Source: CAZYJR01 sp964647905 (GTDB lineage: Bacteria; Desulfobacterota; DSM-4660; Desulfatiglandales; HGW-15). Taken from it: 64,000 bases of DNA. A program made the position numbers and the translations under genes. A model generated the notes under the pieces. It did not search any database. It worked only from the letters and a program-made list of their open reading frames with translations, and had not been told where the DNA came from. The DNA lies in the NCBI GenBank assembly GCA_964647905.1, contig CAZYJR010000001.1, positions 124,001-188,000 on the forward strand, in the 5' to 3' direction. The stretch's first letter is position 1; each line of letters starts with the position of its first letter. Below, piece after piece: positions 52,855 through 61,660 of this stretch.

Positions 52855-53823
52855 GTGGAAAAGGATCAGAGCCGGATTGGTGAGCGGGTTCGGGACGTAA
52901 TCATAACCGACGTCACCTTGCGGGAGTTCGGGCAGAATGTCCCGGCCGCCGCGGTCGATTTGTTTTCCGCCGAGGTCAGGGTCCGAACGGCAAGGGATCT
53001 GCTCGGGGCCGGCTTTTCTTCGCTGGAGATCCTCTCCTGCGTCAACCCCGGCCGGGCCCCGGCCATGAGCCCCGAGGCCGTGCTGGAGGTCGCTGCAGGA
53101 ATCGGCAGGCCGGAAGGGGCGGAGCTGATAACCCTGGTCCCCAACCGGGCCGGGTACGAGAGGTTCCTTTCCCTGGGCCTGGGGCCGGGCGGATATGATC
53201 ATGTCATGGGGGTCTTTTTCTCCGCCGTGGAGGCCCATAATCTGGCCAATCTGGGAAGGGGCATTCAAGAGACACTGAGGGAGTACGAGCGCATCGCCGG
53301 GGATGCGGTGGTTCGCGGCACGAGGCTCCGGGGATACGTATCCGCGGTCTTCGGGTACCGACCGCCCGAGGGAGGAGGGATAATTCGCCCCGGGGCCGGC
53401 GAGATAAGCGGTTTTATTGATCGGCTGCTGGACATGGGGGTGGGGACGGTGGTCGTATCCGACCTCCAGGGAGTGGCCGACGAAGCGGCCACGCGATCGC
53501 TCCTGGAAGAGCTTCTGGAAACAAGAGGGGGGCGGGATCTCCATCGCCTGGGCTTTCACCCCCACCATGTAAGCCCGGAGCAGGCGATCAAGAACAGCCG
53601 CGCCGCCTATGAACTGGGGCTCAGGCGGTTCGACGCCTCGCTGGGGGGGACCGGCGGTTGTGTGACTGGGGCTCCCGGAAACCAGCCCACAGAGGCCCTT
53701 GTCCGGGATTTGGAGGAACTTGGCGTTCCGACAGGGGTGGACATAGGCGCGTTGGATTCCGTCTCCCGCTGGTTTCGGGAACACGTCCGGGGCCCGGTCT
53801 CGAGGGGTCAGGGGGGGAAATGA
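52855..53823 (+). CDS. HMG-CoA lyase-like enzyme (HMGL/DRE-TIM family)
   Basis: From the GTG at 52855 (GGAGGG at 52840-52845) the protein has 322 residues with a DRE-TIM barrel: ITDVTLREFGQNVP (about 17-30; catalytic D and RE), a substrate-site helix, and the LGFHPHHV segment. The closing motif FDASLGGTGGCVTGAPGNQP includes the catalytic-loop cysteine of HMG-CoA lyases. This makes it a credible acyl-CoA lyase, though the exact substrate is unknown. It directly follows the FabD-like gene. The open frame goes far upstream inside that gene, but only as a shadow. Confidence 0.82.
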   Translation: MEKDQSRIGERVRDVIITDVTLREFGQNVPAAAVDLFSAEVRVRTARDLLGAGFSSLEILSCVNPGRAPAMSPEAVLEVAAGIGRPEGAELITLVPNRAGYERFLSLGLGPGGYDHVMGVFFSAVEAHNLANLGRGIQETLREYERIAGDAVVRGTRLRGYVSAVFGYRPPEGGGIIRPGAGEISGFIDRLLDMGVGTVVVSDLQGVADEAATRSLLEELLETRGGRDLHRLGFHPHHVSPEQAIKNSRAAYELGLRRFDASLGGTGGCVTGAPGNQPTEALVRDLEELGVPTGVDIGALDSVSRWFREHVRGPVSRGQGGK

Positions 53824-54014
53824 CCCCCGGCCTGCCGGAAGGGTGGGGAATACATTAAACCGCGCCGGGGACTACATGCTTCCATGTATTGCCGCGGCCG
53901 GGGCTGCCGGTTATCCTGTGAGTCGACTTTGATTGGAACCCATTGCAGGGGCCTTGGGAAGACGAGCACAGGGACGATAGAAGCCGGACCAAATGAAAGG
54001 AGGGTGGCAAAACA

Positions 54015-54470
54015 ATGCAACTTTCCAGTAATGCATTCGAAAACCAAGGAAAGATCCCGGCCAGGTATACTTGTGACGGCGAAAACGTCAATCCTCCGCT
54101 TACCGTCAGCGGGGTCCCCGAGGCGGCCAAGAGCCTGGCGCTCATAATGGACGACCCTGATGTCCCCGTAAACGTGCGGGAGGACGGAATGTGGGACCAC
54201 TGGGTGGTGTTCAATATCCCGACCACCATCAGGCAGATTGCCGAGGGCAAGGAGCCCGAGGGTACCCCGGGGAAGGGCACGGGCGGCAATGCCGGCTATT
54301 TCGGGCCTTGCCCTCCGGACCGGGAGCACCGCTATTTCTTCAAGGTCTATGCCCTGGACTGCGAATTGGACCTGCCCGAGGGCAGCACGAAGCTGGCCGT
54401 GGAAAAGGCGATGAAGGGCCACGTGCTGGACCAGGCCGTGTTGATGGGCAGGTACGAGAGGGGGGGCTGA
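54015..54470 (+). CDS. YbhB/YbcL-family PEBP protein
   Basis: This 151-residue phosphatidylethanolamine-binding-protein homologue has the motifs IPARYTCDGENVNPPL (about 13-28), the DDPDVP pocket residues (about 46-51), HWVVFNIP and GPCPPDREHRYFFKVYALD. No signal peptide is seen, so it is cytoplasmic. AAAGGAGGG precedes the ATG. Members of the family bind small anionic ligands; their bacterial function is unclear. It ends before a strong hairpin shared with the convergent operon. Confidence 0.9.
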   Translation: MQLSSNAFENQGKIPARYTCDGENVNPPLTVSGVPEAAKSLALIMDDPDVPVNVREDGMWDHWVVFNIPTTIRQIAEGKEPEGTPGKGTGGNAGYFGPCPPDREHRYFFKVYALDCELDLPEGSTKLAVEKAMKGHVLDQAVLMGRYERGG

Positions 54471-54510
54471 GGGATCCGCCGGCCGCTCCGGGGGCTTGTT
54501 GGACAGCGGC

Positions 54511-54538
54511 CCGGGCGCGGCTCTGAGGCCGCGCCCGG
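54511..54538. terminator. Bidirectional hairpin between convergent genes
   Basis: CCGGGCGCGGC (54511-54521), loop TCTGAG, GCCGCGCCCGG (54528-54538) form an 11 bp perfect stem. There is no T-run on either side, so it may act with Rho or as an RNA end protector. Confidence 0.5.
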
Positions 54539-54545
54539 CACGCAT

Positions 54546-55724
54546 CTAGGCCCTTTCCAGTATTTCAGGGGGGACCCGGGCCTCCTCTGGCCAGTCATCG
54601 GGCAGGATCTGCCCGGGCCGCTCCTTTCGCTTTTCTTTCAACCGGCCCAGTTGGGGCCGCTTGAAGTCCTCCCTGGGCTCCTTGGGTATCCTGCCGTTCA
54701 GGATGGACTCCGAGCGTAGGCGGCGGCCGATGGTCTTTTCCATCAACGCGCCCAGCTCCAGTATCCGGTCGACGTCGATCCCGCTTATGCCCACGCCCAT
54801 TTCGTCCAGCATCACGCACATGTCTTCCAGCGATACCAGCCCTACGATGTTGGGGTCTTTGTAATAGTAAGACCCTGTCCCGGGTACCGGCGTCCGGTCC
54901 AGGAAGTTGGCCGGCTGGCCGCCTACCCCACCCAGGGTCCCCTCGAAGATCTCTATTCCCGCCTGGAGCGCGGCCAGGACGTTCGCCAGGCCCCACCCCC
55001 TGGTGACATGGAAGTGGGCCACGTGGAGATCGGGATTGGGCAAGGCGTCCAATATCATGGAGAAGTACCTGTAGACCTGGTTCGGGGGGGCGGAGCCGTC
55101 ATGATCCGCGTGCTCGATGTCATCGGCCCCGATGCTCAGCCAGCGTTTGGTGAAGTCCACCGCGTCTTCAAACCGGGTGGGCCCGGATATGGGGCTGCCC
55201 CATATGGTGCTGACCGTTCCGCACATTTTTATGCCTGCATCCTTGCACTTCTTGATGCATCGCTCCGCCTCCTTCCAGTACTCGGGGAGGGTGGTGGAGC
55301 TGTTTGCAAAGTGGTGCTGCTCGTCCGTGGAGACCATCATGAGGACCCTGTCCGGCCCCCGGCCTTCCTCCTTGAGCCGGATGGCCCGGTCCACCGCCGG
55401 CTCTCGGATGGTTATGGCGGTCCACTCGATCTCACTCGGTTCCAGGCCTCTCTTGGCCAGCCGCTTGGCGAACACCTCGCCCCGAATGCCGCTCAGGACC
55501 TCCTCTGCGTCGCGGAATTGGGGCATGACCCTGGGGCTGCCCAGGTTGGTGGCCTCGATACGCCGGAGCCCGGCAAAGGCCAGCTCCTGGAGGTAGTAGA
55601 GCTTGGCCTCGGTGGGAATGAATATCTCCTCGTGCTGGAACCCGTCGCGGACGGTTATGTCCGCGAGCCTGACTTGCCTGGGCATTTTCGGGTGTGCTTC
55701 GAACAGGTCTTTTCCTCTGGTCAT
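54546..55724 (-). CDS. HMGL-like (DRE-TIM) protein lacking the catalytic Cys
   Basis: This 392-residue protein starts at the ATG at 55724 with GGAGGGGAGG upstream. It has the DRE-TIM start LADITVRDGFQHEE (about 20-33), a barrel with DIEHADHDGSAPPN and HVAHFHVTRGWGLANVL (the two-His motif). The closing loop reads EGTLGGVGGQPANFLDR: Gln stands where HMG-CoA lyases have the catalytic Cys. A C-terminal extension of about 60 basic/proline-rich residues follows. It is the last gene of the operon with gcdA and a crotonase. It could be a lyase with altered chemistry, an aldolase or a carboxyl-transfer enzyme; I cannot decide. Confidence 0.75.
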   Translation of the reverse strand: MTRGKDLFEAHPKMPRQVRLADITVRDGFQHEEIFIPTEAKLYYLQELAFAGLRRIEATNLGSPRVMPQFRDAEEVLSGIRGEVFAKRLAKRGLEPSEIEWTAITIREPAVDRAIRLKEEGRGPDRVLMMVSTDEQHHFANSSTTLPEYWKEAERCIKKCKDAGIKMCGTVSTIWGSPISGPTRFEDAVDFTKRWLSIGADDIEHADHDGSAPPNQVYRYFSMILDALPNPDLHVAHFHVTRGWGLANVLAALQAGIEIFEGTLGGVGGQPANFLDRTPVPGTGSYYYKDPNIVGLVSLEDMCVMLDEMGVGISGIDVDRILELGALMEKTIGRRLRSESILNGRIPKEPREDFKRPQLGRLKEKRKERPGQILPDDWPEEARVPPEILERA

Positions 55725-55814
55725 ATCCTCCCCTCCAATCTGGGTTTTTGCGGGTCCCCGGGCATCTTTCCCGGGCGCCCGCCTTGGTCCTGACTCGGCT
55801 TGGTCCATCCATTC

Positions 55815-57554
55815 TCAGCCCCGTATGGAGCGGGGCAGGAGCATCTGGTGGTGCGGGCATAGGCTCCGCGGGTTCTGGTAGCAGCTCCTGGCAAAGGCGA
55901 CGAAGTAATCCCGCAGCCGCGGCAGCGGGGCTATCTCGTCCACCAGTCCGGCCTTTGCGCAGTAGAGGGGCCGTGACTGGCGGTGATAACGCCCGGCCAA
56001 CTCATTCATCTTCTCGATGACCGGTTCCAGCGGTCTTCCCGCGTCCTTTTCCTTGACCAGGCGCCGGGCGAAGGCGGCCGCCGCTGCGGTCTCCCCGTGC
56101 ATCACATAGATCTCCGTGGTAGGCACGCCCAGGGTGAAGGCGTTGTTCCTGTTGGCTTGGGGTCCGCCCATGATGTAATGGGCGGCGGCCGTCCCCTTTC
56201 TCAGGACCACGGTCATCATGGGCACGCCGGAGCTCTCGATCGAGTAGATAAGGGACTGCCCCAGACCGAGGAGCTCCGCTTCCTCGGCCGGGTCTCCCAC
56301 ATCGATGCCGGTGGTATCCTGGAACCAAATAAGGGGGAGGCGGTCACGGCCGCAAAACATCACCATCTCGTTCATCTTGATCAATCCCTCGCGGTAGAGC
56401 TTGCCCCCTATCCCCAGGTATTCGCCCTTGGCGTAGTCCGGGTAATCCGGACCCAGGAACCCCTGCCGGTTGGCGATCACCCCCACCGGAAATCCGTCCA
56501 TCCGGGCCAGTCCGCAGTAGACCTCGGGTCCGTAGTCCGGGCGGTACTCCAGATGCTCGCCGCCGTCCAGGAGCCGGGCCAAGACCTGCTCCATGTCATA
56601 CACGCGCCTCTGGTTGTAGGGCACTATCCGTTCCAGTTCTTCCCCAGGGTACATGGGCTCCTGAGGGGCCGCGACCCGGAACGCGCCCGGGTCATAAAGG
56701 GGCATACCCTCCATGAACCCACGTATGGCTTCCAGGACCCCTTCTTCGGAATCGAAGACCTGCCGCATGAATCCGGTCTTGTCGTAGTGGATCCGGGTTC
56801 CGCCCGGCGGCACCTGCTTGAACTTGCGGGTGGCCTCGATCAATGTCTCGGCACCTTCCAGGTCGAAGCTCCCCTTGGGGGACATGCCGCTCACTATGCC
56901 CCCTCCTCCCACCGCCATATTGGAATCCTTGTGTGCGAAGATTATCGCCGGGCTGATCGCATGGTAGCCTCCTCCCGCCGGGTTGGTACCGTAGACCCCC
57001 ACTATGACCGGCACGCCCTTTTCAGCCAGCTCGGCATGCCGAAAGAACGTACGCCCGCCCGATCGCCTTCCGGCGTAGACCTTTTCCTGCTCGGTCAGCT
57101 TGACCCCGCTGCAGTTCAAGATCCACACCAGGGGTATGTTGAGGCGCTCGGCAATGTCCTGAGAACGGAAGACGTGTTCGCGCTGGCCCGGAATCCAGGC
57201 CCCGGCCAGTATGCTGTTGTCCGACGCTATGAGGGAGACGTACCTCCCCGAGATCCTGGCGAGCCCGCTTATCACCCCTGTGGTCCCCTCCTCGTTGAAT
57301 TCCGGGTCGTAGAGGCTGTTCAAGGGGAGGAAGGTCCCCGGGTCCACCAGGAGTTCGATCCTCTCTTGTGCGGTCTTTTCTCCCCTATTGTGAATCTTTT
57401 CGGCGGGTATGCCGGCCTTCTCTCGTTCTTTCAAGGCATCTCGGAGGGCTTCCTCGACCCCTCTTATCGATCGGACATTGTCCTCGGAGTCACGGATTTC
57501 ATTCTCCTTGAGGGGCCTCCCCATACGGGACATCCGGTGAAAGTATGGTCTCAT
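55815..57554 (-). CDS. gcdA: Glutaconyl-CoA decarboxylase alpha (carboxyltransferase) subunit-like
   Basis: The 579-residue protein resembles GcdA of glutamate-fermenting and syntrophic bacteria, which moves CO2 from glutaconyl-CoA to biotin. Features are LILASDN-type strands (VSLIASDNSILAGAWIPGQ), ILNCSGVKLTEQEKVY, the oxyanion loop TNPAGGGYHAISP, NMAVGGGGIVSGMSPKGS, and the C-half ARDRLPL-type segment GRDRLPLIWFQDTTGIDVGDP with LRKGTAAAHYIMGGP. The partner subunits (biotin carrier, membrane beta subunit) are not nearby. The crotonase gene overlaps at 2 bp distance upstream. Alternative: carboxyltransferase for 3-methylcrotonyl-CoA. Confidence 0.88.
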   Translation of the reverse strand: MRPYFHRMSRMGRPLKENEIRDSEDNVRSIRGVEEALRDALKEREKAGIPAEKIHNRGEKTAQERIELLVDPGTFLPLNSLYDPEFNEEGTTGVISGLARISGRYVSLIASDNSILAGAWIPGQREHVFRSQDIAERLNIPLVWILNCSGVKLTEQEKVYAGRRSGGRTFFRHAELAEKGVPVIVGVYGTNPAGGGYHAISPAIIFAHKDSNMAVGGGGIVSGMSPKGSFDLEGAETLIEATRKFKQVPPGGTRIHYDKTGFMRQVFDSEEGVLEAIRGFMEGMPLYDPGAFRVAAPQEPMYPGEELERIVPYNQRRVYDMEQVLARLLDGGEHLEYRPDYGPEVYCGLARMDGFPVGVIANRQGFLGPDYPDYAKGEYLGIGGKLYREGLIKMNEMVMFCGRDRLPLIWFQDTTGIDVGDPAEEAELLGLGQSLIYSIESSGVPMMTVVLRKGTAAAHYIMGGPQANRNNAFTLGVPTTEIYVMHGETAAAAAFARRLVKEKDAGRPLEPVIEKMNELAGRYHRQSRPLYCAKAGLVDEIAPLPRLRDYFVAFARSCYQNPRSLCPHHQMLLPRSIRG

Positions 57555-57556
57555 GA

Positions 57557-58774
57557 TTATTCCCCCTCCCCCTTGTCTCTGAAATCCGCCACATTTTGAC
57601 CCAATACGGCCAGGAGTCCGGCCCTGAACCGCGGGTCCCTGTAAAGCCGGGAATCGGCCTCCATCTCCCGCCTGACAAACTCGGCCTCATCGAACTCGGC
57701 CGGGTCATAGGACGAGAGCAGTCCGTCAAGTGCCTCAATGGATTGAGGGGCCAGGGGACGCCCCAGTCCGGCTATCTCCTCCCTGACCTCGGCCAGGGGT
57801 TTGCCCCACAAGCGGGAGTAAGTCTCCGGGGCCTTCCTGCGCTCCACCTCGGCGGCGATCTGCTCTTCCGAGCCCAGGAGGGCGCGCTCCTCGGGCTTGA
57901 TCACCGGGATTTCCCCGACTGGACAAGTGGCCGTCCTGAGCCCTTCGGGGAGGATCAGGCTTGCCGTCTCCCGGTCGTTTTCCGTCAGATCCCGGAGATA
58001 ACGTGCCTTGTCCGCCTCCGGATCGCCGCTCCGCCCGCGCCTGGGAAGAGGGGAGGAAATCTCCACCACGACGTTGTATATCCCGATGCGCCTCAGGTCC
58101 TCGGCCTTGACTTCGCTGCCGGTTTTGGCCATGTATGCGGCATTGAGGGGGCCGGCCTTGACAAGGGCGCGGGCCACGCCCGACCAGCCCGGGATGAGCC
58201 CGATCATGCATTCGCTGAAGCACATGCCGCTCCTGGAATCCCCAACCAGGTAGTCGGCCATTAGGGGGATCTCTGCTGATCCGCCGAACCGGGTTCCACC
58301 GCCGCAGACCGCCACCACCCGCATGTATGCGGCCAGGCTCCTCACCCTGGCATGGAGCCGCCCTCCTTTTCGTATTCTGTTGTCCGCCCATTCGAAGAGG
58401 CGGTCCAACTCTTCTGTAGGGGCCCCGGCCGCTTCCTTTTCCTTCTTGAGCTCCAGGGTGCGCTCCAGCTGCTCCAGGCTCTCTTTCAGGTCTCCCCCGG
58501 CGTGTACCGGGTCGTTCGCTCCGGCAAAGATCAGGAACCGGGCATCGCCGGCCGCCTCCACTTTGTCCAGGCCCGCCAGGTAGGCGTCCAGGCCGGGGTT
58601 TCCGACCTGGTGGACGGGCGGGTTGTAGTAGCATAGGACCGCCCCGGGCGCGCCCTGATATTCGATACGGTCCACGGCCAGAAAGGCCTTTCCTTCTTCC
58701 CACTGGTAGAGCGTCTCCAGGTGCCGGTACCCTGCCGGCCCTTGGGAGCGGATCAGATCGATCGATCCCTTCAT
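57557..58774 (-). CDS. Large enoyl-CoA hydratase/isomerase-family protein
   Basis: This is a 404-residue crotonase-fold protein, clearly longer than ordinary enoyl-CoA hydratases (~260). A first oxyanion loop NDPVHAGGDLKESLEQLE (about 87-104) and the second GGGTRFGGSAEIPLMADY block (about 160-177) are present, as is FSECMIGLIPGWSG with a candidate catalytic Glu. A charged insertion (ELKKEKEAAGAPTEELDR) separates the first two, and a ~150-residue C-terminal domain follows. The ATG at 58774 has AAGGAGG upstream. It is the first gene of the minus operon with gcdA. Substrate unknown. Confidence 0.75.
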   Translation of the reverse strand: MKGSIDLIRSQGPAGYRHLETLYQWEEGKAFLAVDRIEYQGAPGAVLCYYNPPVHQVGNPGLDAYLAGLDKVEAAGDARFLIFAGANDPVHAGGDLKESLEQLERTLELKKEKEAAGAPTEELDRLFEWADNRIRKGGRLHARVRSLAAYMRVVAVCGGGTRFGGSAEIPLMADYLVGDSRSGMCFSECMIGLIPGWSGVARALVKAGPLNAAYMAKTGSEVKAEDLRRIGIYNVVVEISSPLPRRGRSGDPEADKARYLRDLTENDRETASLILPEGLRTATCPVGEIPVIKPEERALLGSEEQIAAEVERRKAPETYSRLWGKPLAEVREEIAGLGRPLAPQSIEALDGLLSSYDPAEFDEAEFVRREMEADSRLYRDPRFRAGLLAVLGQNVADFRDKGEGE

Positions 58775-58889
58775 GCGGTCCTCCTTCTGGGTAGGTGGGA
58801 TGGCGTACAACCCGGCTGCCTCCGATCCCCGTAATCGCCGGCGGTCCGCCGCAGGGCAGCCGATTGCGGCTGGAAACAAACCGACTCTG

Positions 58890-58918
58890 CTTATACAATA
58901 AAATCAGTCCGGGTTCAA
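58890..58918 (-). promoter_or_regulatory. Candidate promoter of the crotonase-gcdA operon
   Basis: On the minus strand TTGAAC (complement of 58913-58918) and TATAAG (complement of 58890-58895) are 17 bp apart, matching 4/6 and 5/6. The leader would be about 110 nt. Confidence 0.5.
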
Positions 58919-58947
58919 GCCGGACCGGCGTTCGAGCTTCTTTCGCC

Positions 58948-58975
58948 TTGACAAGGGGATGCCGGTTTATCTATG
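58948..58975 (+). promoter_or_regulatory. Candidate promoter of the 2-hydroxyacid dehydrogenase operon
   Basis: TTGACA (58948-58953) is perfect; TCTATG (58970-58975) after 16 bp is a weak -10 (3/6). It is divergent from the gcdA-operon promoter and about 30 bp away. Confidence 0.4.
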
Positions 58976-59047
58976 GTCACTTTGTAGCTAGATAGTAGCC
59001 ATTATCCTCGAGCCGCTGCCGCCTTTCTATTCTTCAGGAGGGGAGAG

Positions 59048-61642
59048 ATGAGCATAGTCAATGAGATCAAGCAGATTGTGGGTGAGGAGAATGTGTTTGA
59101 CGACCGGGTGGAATGCCTCTGCAACTCGCGGGATATGTCGGTCCACCAGGGAGTGGCCGACGCCATCGTATTCGCCAGGACCACCGAGCAGGTCTCGGCC
59201 GTCATGAAGCTGGCCCACCAAAACAAGGTCCCTGTCACGGCAAGGGGCACGGGTTCCAGCGTAACCGGTGCGGTGTTGCCCGTAAGAGGCGGCATCGTAC
59301 TGGACCTCCACAATATGAACAACATCCTGGAGATCAACAGAAAGGACTTTTATGCACGGGTAGAACCGGGCGTTGTCTGCATGCCCCTCAACGGAATCCT
59401 GGCCAAGGACGGCCTGATGTTCCCGCCCAACCCGGGCAGCGAGGCCATGGCCACCATAGGCGGCATGGTCTCCACCAATGCGAGCGGCCACAGGGCGGTC
59501 AAATACGGGACGACCAGGGACTATATCAAGGGTCTCAAGGTGGTGCTCGCCGACGGTACGGTGATAGAGACAGGGACCACCGCGCCCAAGACTTCATTGG
59601 GTTATGATCTCACCCACCTTTTTACGGCGGCCGAGGGTACCCTGGGCATAATAACCGAGATCATCATCAAGTTGGAGCCCAAGCCCGAGTACGACGCCAT
59701 GGCCCTGGCTGTCTTCGGAGATTTGAACGCGGCTGGTGATGCGGTGACAGAGGTGATCACCTCGGGCATCAAGCTAGCCGGGTGCGAGATCCTGGACAAG
59801 TACAGCCTGAAGGTGGTGGAAGAGGCCCTGGGCAAGGACGTAAGCAAGATAGAGGCCCTACTGATCATGGAGGCGGACGGGGCCAAAGAGGTGGTCACCA
59901 GGGATATGGGGACCATCGAAGAGACCTGCAGGAAATACGGGGTGCAGGAGTTCGAATGGACGGACGACCCTGCAAAGAGGGCCGAGATGATGGTGGCCAG
60001 GGGCCGGCTCGTGCCCACGCTATCGCGGATCCGGCCCGGGAATCGATTGGTCCCCATAGCCGAGGACCTGGGAGTCCCGAGCACAAAGATCCCGGAGACC
60101 ATACGGAAGGCACAGGAGATCTCGGAGAAGTATGATGTCACCATAGCCACCTTCGGCCACGTGGGCGACGGGAACGTGCATACCACGTTCGTGGCCGACG
60201 TCCGGGACCGCGGCGAGTGGGACCGCTTGAAGCCGGCGGTGGAGGAGCTGGTCGATGCGGCCATGGCGGTCAAGGGGACCCTGAGCGCGGAGCACGGCAC
60301 GGGAATCACCCGCGCCCCGCATATTGAACGCCAGCTCGGTCCCGCCATGGAGGTCATGCGCAAGATCAAACAGGCCCTGGACCCTGAGAACATCCTGAAC
60401 CCGGGCAAGATGGGGCTGGAGAAGGGGAAGAGCGATATATACGACTACTTCGCCTTCAAGCCCCTGCTGGACAACCCCGAAGGCGTGGATTCGTTCGGCG
60501 AGGAGGTGGACAACGAGATCCTGGCATGCATACACTGCGGTTTCTGCCGGCTGGGGTGCCCCACTTTCTCGGTCACCCAGCGCGAGTCAAGAAACGCCCG
60601 GGGCAGGAATGCGCTGGCCTTTTATCTCCTGAACGGAACGGCGGATATAGACAGGGACCTGGCCGAGGCCTTTTACACCTGCACTACGTGTCAGACCTGT
60701 ACCTACTTCTGCCCGGCCCAAATCAAGGTGGACGAGATCGTGGAAGGGGCGCGAAGGAAGCTCTACAAGGCCGGGCTGGCCCCGGAAGCGGTGCTGGCGG
60801 TTCGGGAGAACATATTCAAGACTGGCAATGTCTATGCCGCCGCCAGGGAGGACAGGATAGAGATCTATCCTCCGGCCCTGAAGGAGAAGGCCCTGGCCGG
60901 GGAGCTCAAAAAGGAGGCCGAGACCCTCCTTTTCATGGGATGCGTGCCCAGCTACCTGGACATGAAGATGGTCCCGAGCCTGCTCAAACCCCTGGACGCC
61001 GCAGGAGTGGACTACACCACCCTGGCCGTGGAGGAGAACTGCTGCGGGTTCCCCATCTACTTGATGGGCTCGGACGAGTTCGAGGAACACGCGATCCGGC
61101 TGATGGAGAGGATCCGGGAGAGCGGGGCCAAGGAGCTGGTAACTCCCTGCGCCGGGTGCTACAAGACATTCAAGAAGCTCTACCCGAAGCTCGGGGACAT
61201 GGGCGTGGAGGTCTACCACTCAGTCCTTTACCTGGAAAAGCTCATACGGGAAGGGAGGCTGGAGATCAAGGGAGAAATGGACAAGAAGGTCACGTATCAC
61301 GATCCCTGTGATCTGGGCAGGGCCTTCAAGATATTCGAGGAGCCGAGGAACGTGCTTGAGAGAATCCCGGGAATAGACTATGTGGAGATGGGCAGGAACA
61401 GGCTCCAGGCCCGGTGCTGCGGAGGCGGCGGCGGACTCCAGGCCAAGGATCCCCAAATGGCGGTGAAGATGGCCGCAGAGAGGGTGAGAGACGCCCTGGC
61501 CGTGGGGGCGGAGGTCATAGTGAGCGGATGCGCGGCCTGCAAGGACAATTTGAGGAAGGGCTCCAAGCAGATCCCCAAGCAGGAGAGGGGCAAGATAAAG
61601 ATAATGGACATCACCGAGGCCGTGGCCCAGGTGGTGGAGTAG
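59048..61642 (+). CDS. FAD-linked 2-hydroxyacid dehydrogenase with Fe-S and CCG domains
   Basis: The 864-residue protein joins a GlcD-like flavin half to a GlcF/LutA-like iron-sulfur half. N-terminal FAD_binding_4 segments: ARGTGSSVTGAVLP (about 64-77) and the PGSEAMATIGGMVSTNASG stretch. The flavin-oxidase C domain has TFGHVGDGNVHTTF and SAEHGTGI. Two [4Fe-4S] motifs follow (CIHCGFCRLGCP near 494 and CTTCQTCTYFCP near 543), then two CCG domains (CCGFP near 662, CCGGGGG near 790). The likely reaction is D-2-hydroxyacid (lactate, glycolate or 2-hydroxyglutarate) to 2-oxoacid. Its neighbours point to 2-hydroxyglutarate or a relative. Confidence 0.88.
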   Translation: MSIVNEIKQIVGEENVFDDRVECLCNSRDMSVHQGVADAIVFARTTEQVSAVMKLAHQNKVPVTARGTGSSVTGAVLPVRGGIVLDLHNMNNILEINRKDFYARVEPGVVCMPLNGILAKDGLMFPPNPGSEAMATIGGMVSTNASGHRAVKYGTTRDYIKGLKVVLADGTVIETGTTAPKTSLGYDLTHLFTAAEGTLGIITEIIIKLEPKPEYDAMALAVFGDLNAAGDAVTEVITSGIKLAGCEILDKYSLKVVEEALGKDVSKIEALLIMEADGAKEVVTRDMGTIEETCRKYGVQEFEWTDDPAKRAEMMVARGRLVPTLSRIRPGNRLVPIAEDLGVPSTKIPETIRKAQEISEKYDVTIATFGHVGDGNVHTTFVADVRDRGEWDRLKPAVEELVDAAMAVKGTLSAEHGTGITRAPHIERQLGPAMEVMRKIKQALDPENILNPGKMGLEKGKSDIYDYFAFKPLLDNPEGVDSFGEEVDNEILACIHCGFCRLGCPTFSVTQRESRNARGRNALAFYLLNGTADIDRDLAEAFYTCTTCQTCTYFCPAQIKVDEIVEGARRKLYKAGLAPEAVLAVRENIFKTGNVYAAAREDRIEIYPPALKEKALAGELKKEAETLLFMGCVPSYLDMKMVPSLLKPLDAAGVDYTTLAVEENCCGFPIYLMGSDEFEEHAIRLMERIRESGAKELVTPCAGCYKTFKKLYPKLGDMGVEVYHSVLYLEKLIREGRLEIKGEMDKKVTYHDPCDLGRAFKIFEEPRNVLERIPGIDYVEMGRNRLQARCCGGGGGLQAKDPQMAVKMAAERVRDALAVGAEVIVSGCAACKDNLRKGSKQIPKQERGKIKIMDITEAVAQVVE

Positions 61643-61660
61643 GACAGGGGGAAGAGGCGT

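Noticed and set aside
55983..57599. 538-codon plus-strand frame
   Set aside because: Antisense to gcdA, which has strong family motifs.
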